Part shown: piece after piece, positions 63,401-64,000 of the stretch
Layout of the letters: each line of letters starts with the position of its first letter
How positions within the stretch are numbered: the stretch's first letter is position 1
Assembly: GCF_038592905.1 (NCBI RefSeq)
Contig: NZ_CP151943.1
Location: 124,001-188,000 of the forward strand
Source of the DNA: Neobacillus sp. FSL H8-0543
GTDB taxonomy: Bacteria > Bacillota > Bacilli > Bacillales > Cytobacillaceae
Length of the DNA: 64,000 nt
Direction: 5' to 3'
Notes under the pieces: generated by a model
The model's database searches: none
The model's input: the letters and a program-made list of their open reading frames with translations, nothing else
What the model was told of the DNA's origin: nothing
Program-made: the position numbers and the translations under genes

Positions 63401-64000
63401 TCACTTACCTAATTTGAATACTGAATTAAAGAAGCTAAATAATGCATCACCGGCAATAAAACCTGCTGCCATAATACTCATAGGCGTTTCAGCTTCTTTA
63501 CCCTTTGCTTTTAACCAAATCAACCGTATTGCAATACCAGTTAAAACGGCAAAGCCGGCATAAGGTGTCAAGATCAATAAACCGGTAGCAAACAAAACTC
63601 CTAATTGGCGAGTGGGTCCACCAATCAACTGAAGGATGGCTCCAGGGATTGCCCATAGTAATAATTGCTTTGCCACATCTGCTGAAGTACCCGCTTGAAT
63701 CGTAGAAACATACACTGCATCAATTGGCGGTACAAGGTTTTGGGCAAAATAACCTTTGTAGGTAACAACCACTGTTAAAAGGGCCACACCAAATGCGATC
63801 ATCGCTGTAATATATTGCTGCTTTCGTCCTGCAATTTCAAAGGCTTTGTCCTTGCCTTCTCCACGCAAGATATGACCTGTCTTAAAGTCATAGCCCATAT
63901 CAGCAAATGCTGGTCCGGTTGCTGCACTAAACCCTGCAAGCAGTGCAAGCGCTAATGGAGGAAAACCGATCATCATCCCAATAAGCAGGGTAATAAAGGC
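63401..64000 (-). CDS. OPT-family transporter, 5'-partial
   Basis: The frame is open to the right edge; the visible part is the C-terminal 199 residues. Alternating hydrophobic helices (GFPPLALALLAGFSAATGP, YITAMIAFGVALLTVVV, GFAVLTGIAIRLIWL, MAAGFIAGDALFSFFNSVF) and the AFADMGYDFKTGHIL loop match the oligopeptide/YSL-type OPT transporters. Likely first gene of the operon, bringing in the substrate for the following enzymes. Confidence 0.75.
   Translation of the reverse strand, partial: AFITLLIGMMIGFPPLALALLAGFSAATGPAFADMGYDFKTGHILRGEGKDKAFEIAGRKQQYITAMIAFGVALLTVVVTYKGYFAQNLVPPIDAVYVSTIQAGTSADVAKQLLLWAIPGAILQLIGGPTRQLGVLFATGLLILTPYAGFAVLTGIAIRLIWLKAKGKEAETPMSIMAAGFIAGDALFSFFNSVFKLGK

Noticed and set aside
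1..64000. tRNA, rRNA, T-box or classical riboswitch
   Set aside because: None seen in the gaps read; I could not run a covariance search, so short or divergent RNAs could be missed.

Overview
The window looks like a chromosomal stretch of an endospore-forming, low-GC Bacillaceae species (Bacillus/Neobacillus-like). The reasons are strong AGGAGG-type ribosome binding sites with many GTG and TTG starts, a GerA/GerB/GerC germinant-receptor operon, a YheC/YheD spore-coat ATP-grasp protein, a bacillopeptidase F-sized subtilase (1431 aa), a DesR/Des membrane-fluidity locus, a YkvS-like DUF2187 protein and a YxiN/DbpA DEAD-box helicase. I see no tRNA, rRNA, insertion sequence, integrase, prophage or CRISPR array.

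Layout. 1-10 kb: a partial HtrA-like protease, a Nudix hydrolase, a decayed desaturase regulatory locus (truncated desR, no desK, intact des with operator-like repeats), dbpA, a class V aminotransferase, two broken genes (histidine-phosphatase remnant; guanidine-modifying enzyme with one in-frame stop) and a HEPN/DUF4145 protein. 10-19 kb: bacillopeptidase F, a small lipoprotein, a divergent VWA/HTH pair, a DinB protein and YheC/D. 19-31 kb: fermentative and redox genes (adhE and a formate/nitrite channel, each with a good Rex operator; a stand-alone acetolactate synthase), DacF-like carboxypeptidase, plsC, a Fur-like box and a divergent PRPP synthetase paralogue. 31-42 kb: methyltransferase/MFS pair, NhaC antiporter, a two-gene cell-surface acylation-like pair, HAD phosphatase, cysteine desulfurase divergent from a small ORF plus a TudS-like desulfidase, and a NERD protein. 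42.5-43.2 kb: a 13-unit array of exact 52-bp, hairpin-forming, non-coding repeats. 43-53 kb: LLM oxidoreductase, CurA-like reductase, the ger operon with a previously unlisted 54-aa fourth gene, cold-shock protein, and a probable short RNA. 53-59.5 kb: flavin monooxygenase, threonine aldolase and hydroxyacid dehydrogenase, a D-serine ammonia-lyase remnant, and a compact operon of two nitroreductases with a DUF6092 protein. 59.7-64 kb: a five-gene operon (OPT transporter - DUF917 - DUF1177 - AroM - aminopeptidase/NicX-like) running off the right edge.

How they fit together. Most genes are monocistronic housekeeping or accessory genes separated by clear Rho-independent terminators. The coherent multi-gene units are the ger operon (spore germination), the Rex-linked anaerobic genes, the nitroreductase/DUF6092 operon, and the OPT-DUF917-DUF1177-AroM-peptidase operon. 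The last is the best candidate for an undescribed pathway: it couples uptake to hydantoinase-, racemase- and peptidase-like enzymes of unproven substrate. The most unusual non-coding structure is the 52-bp repeat array.
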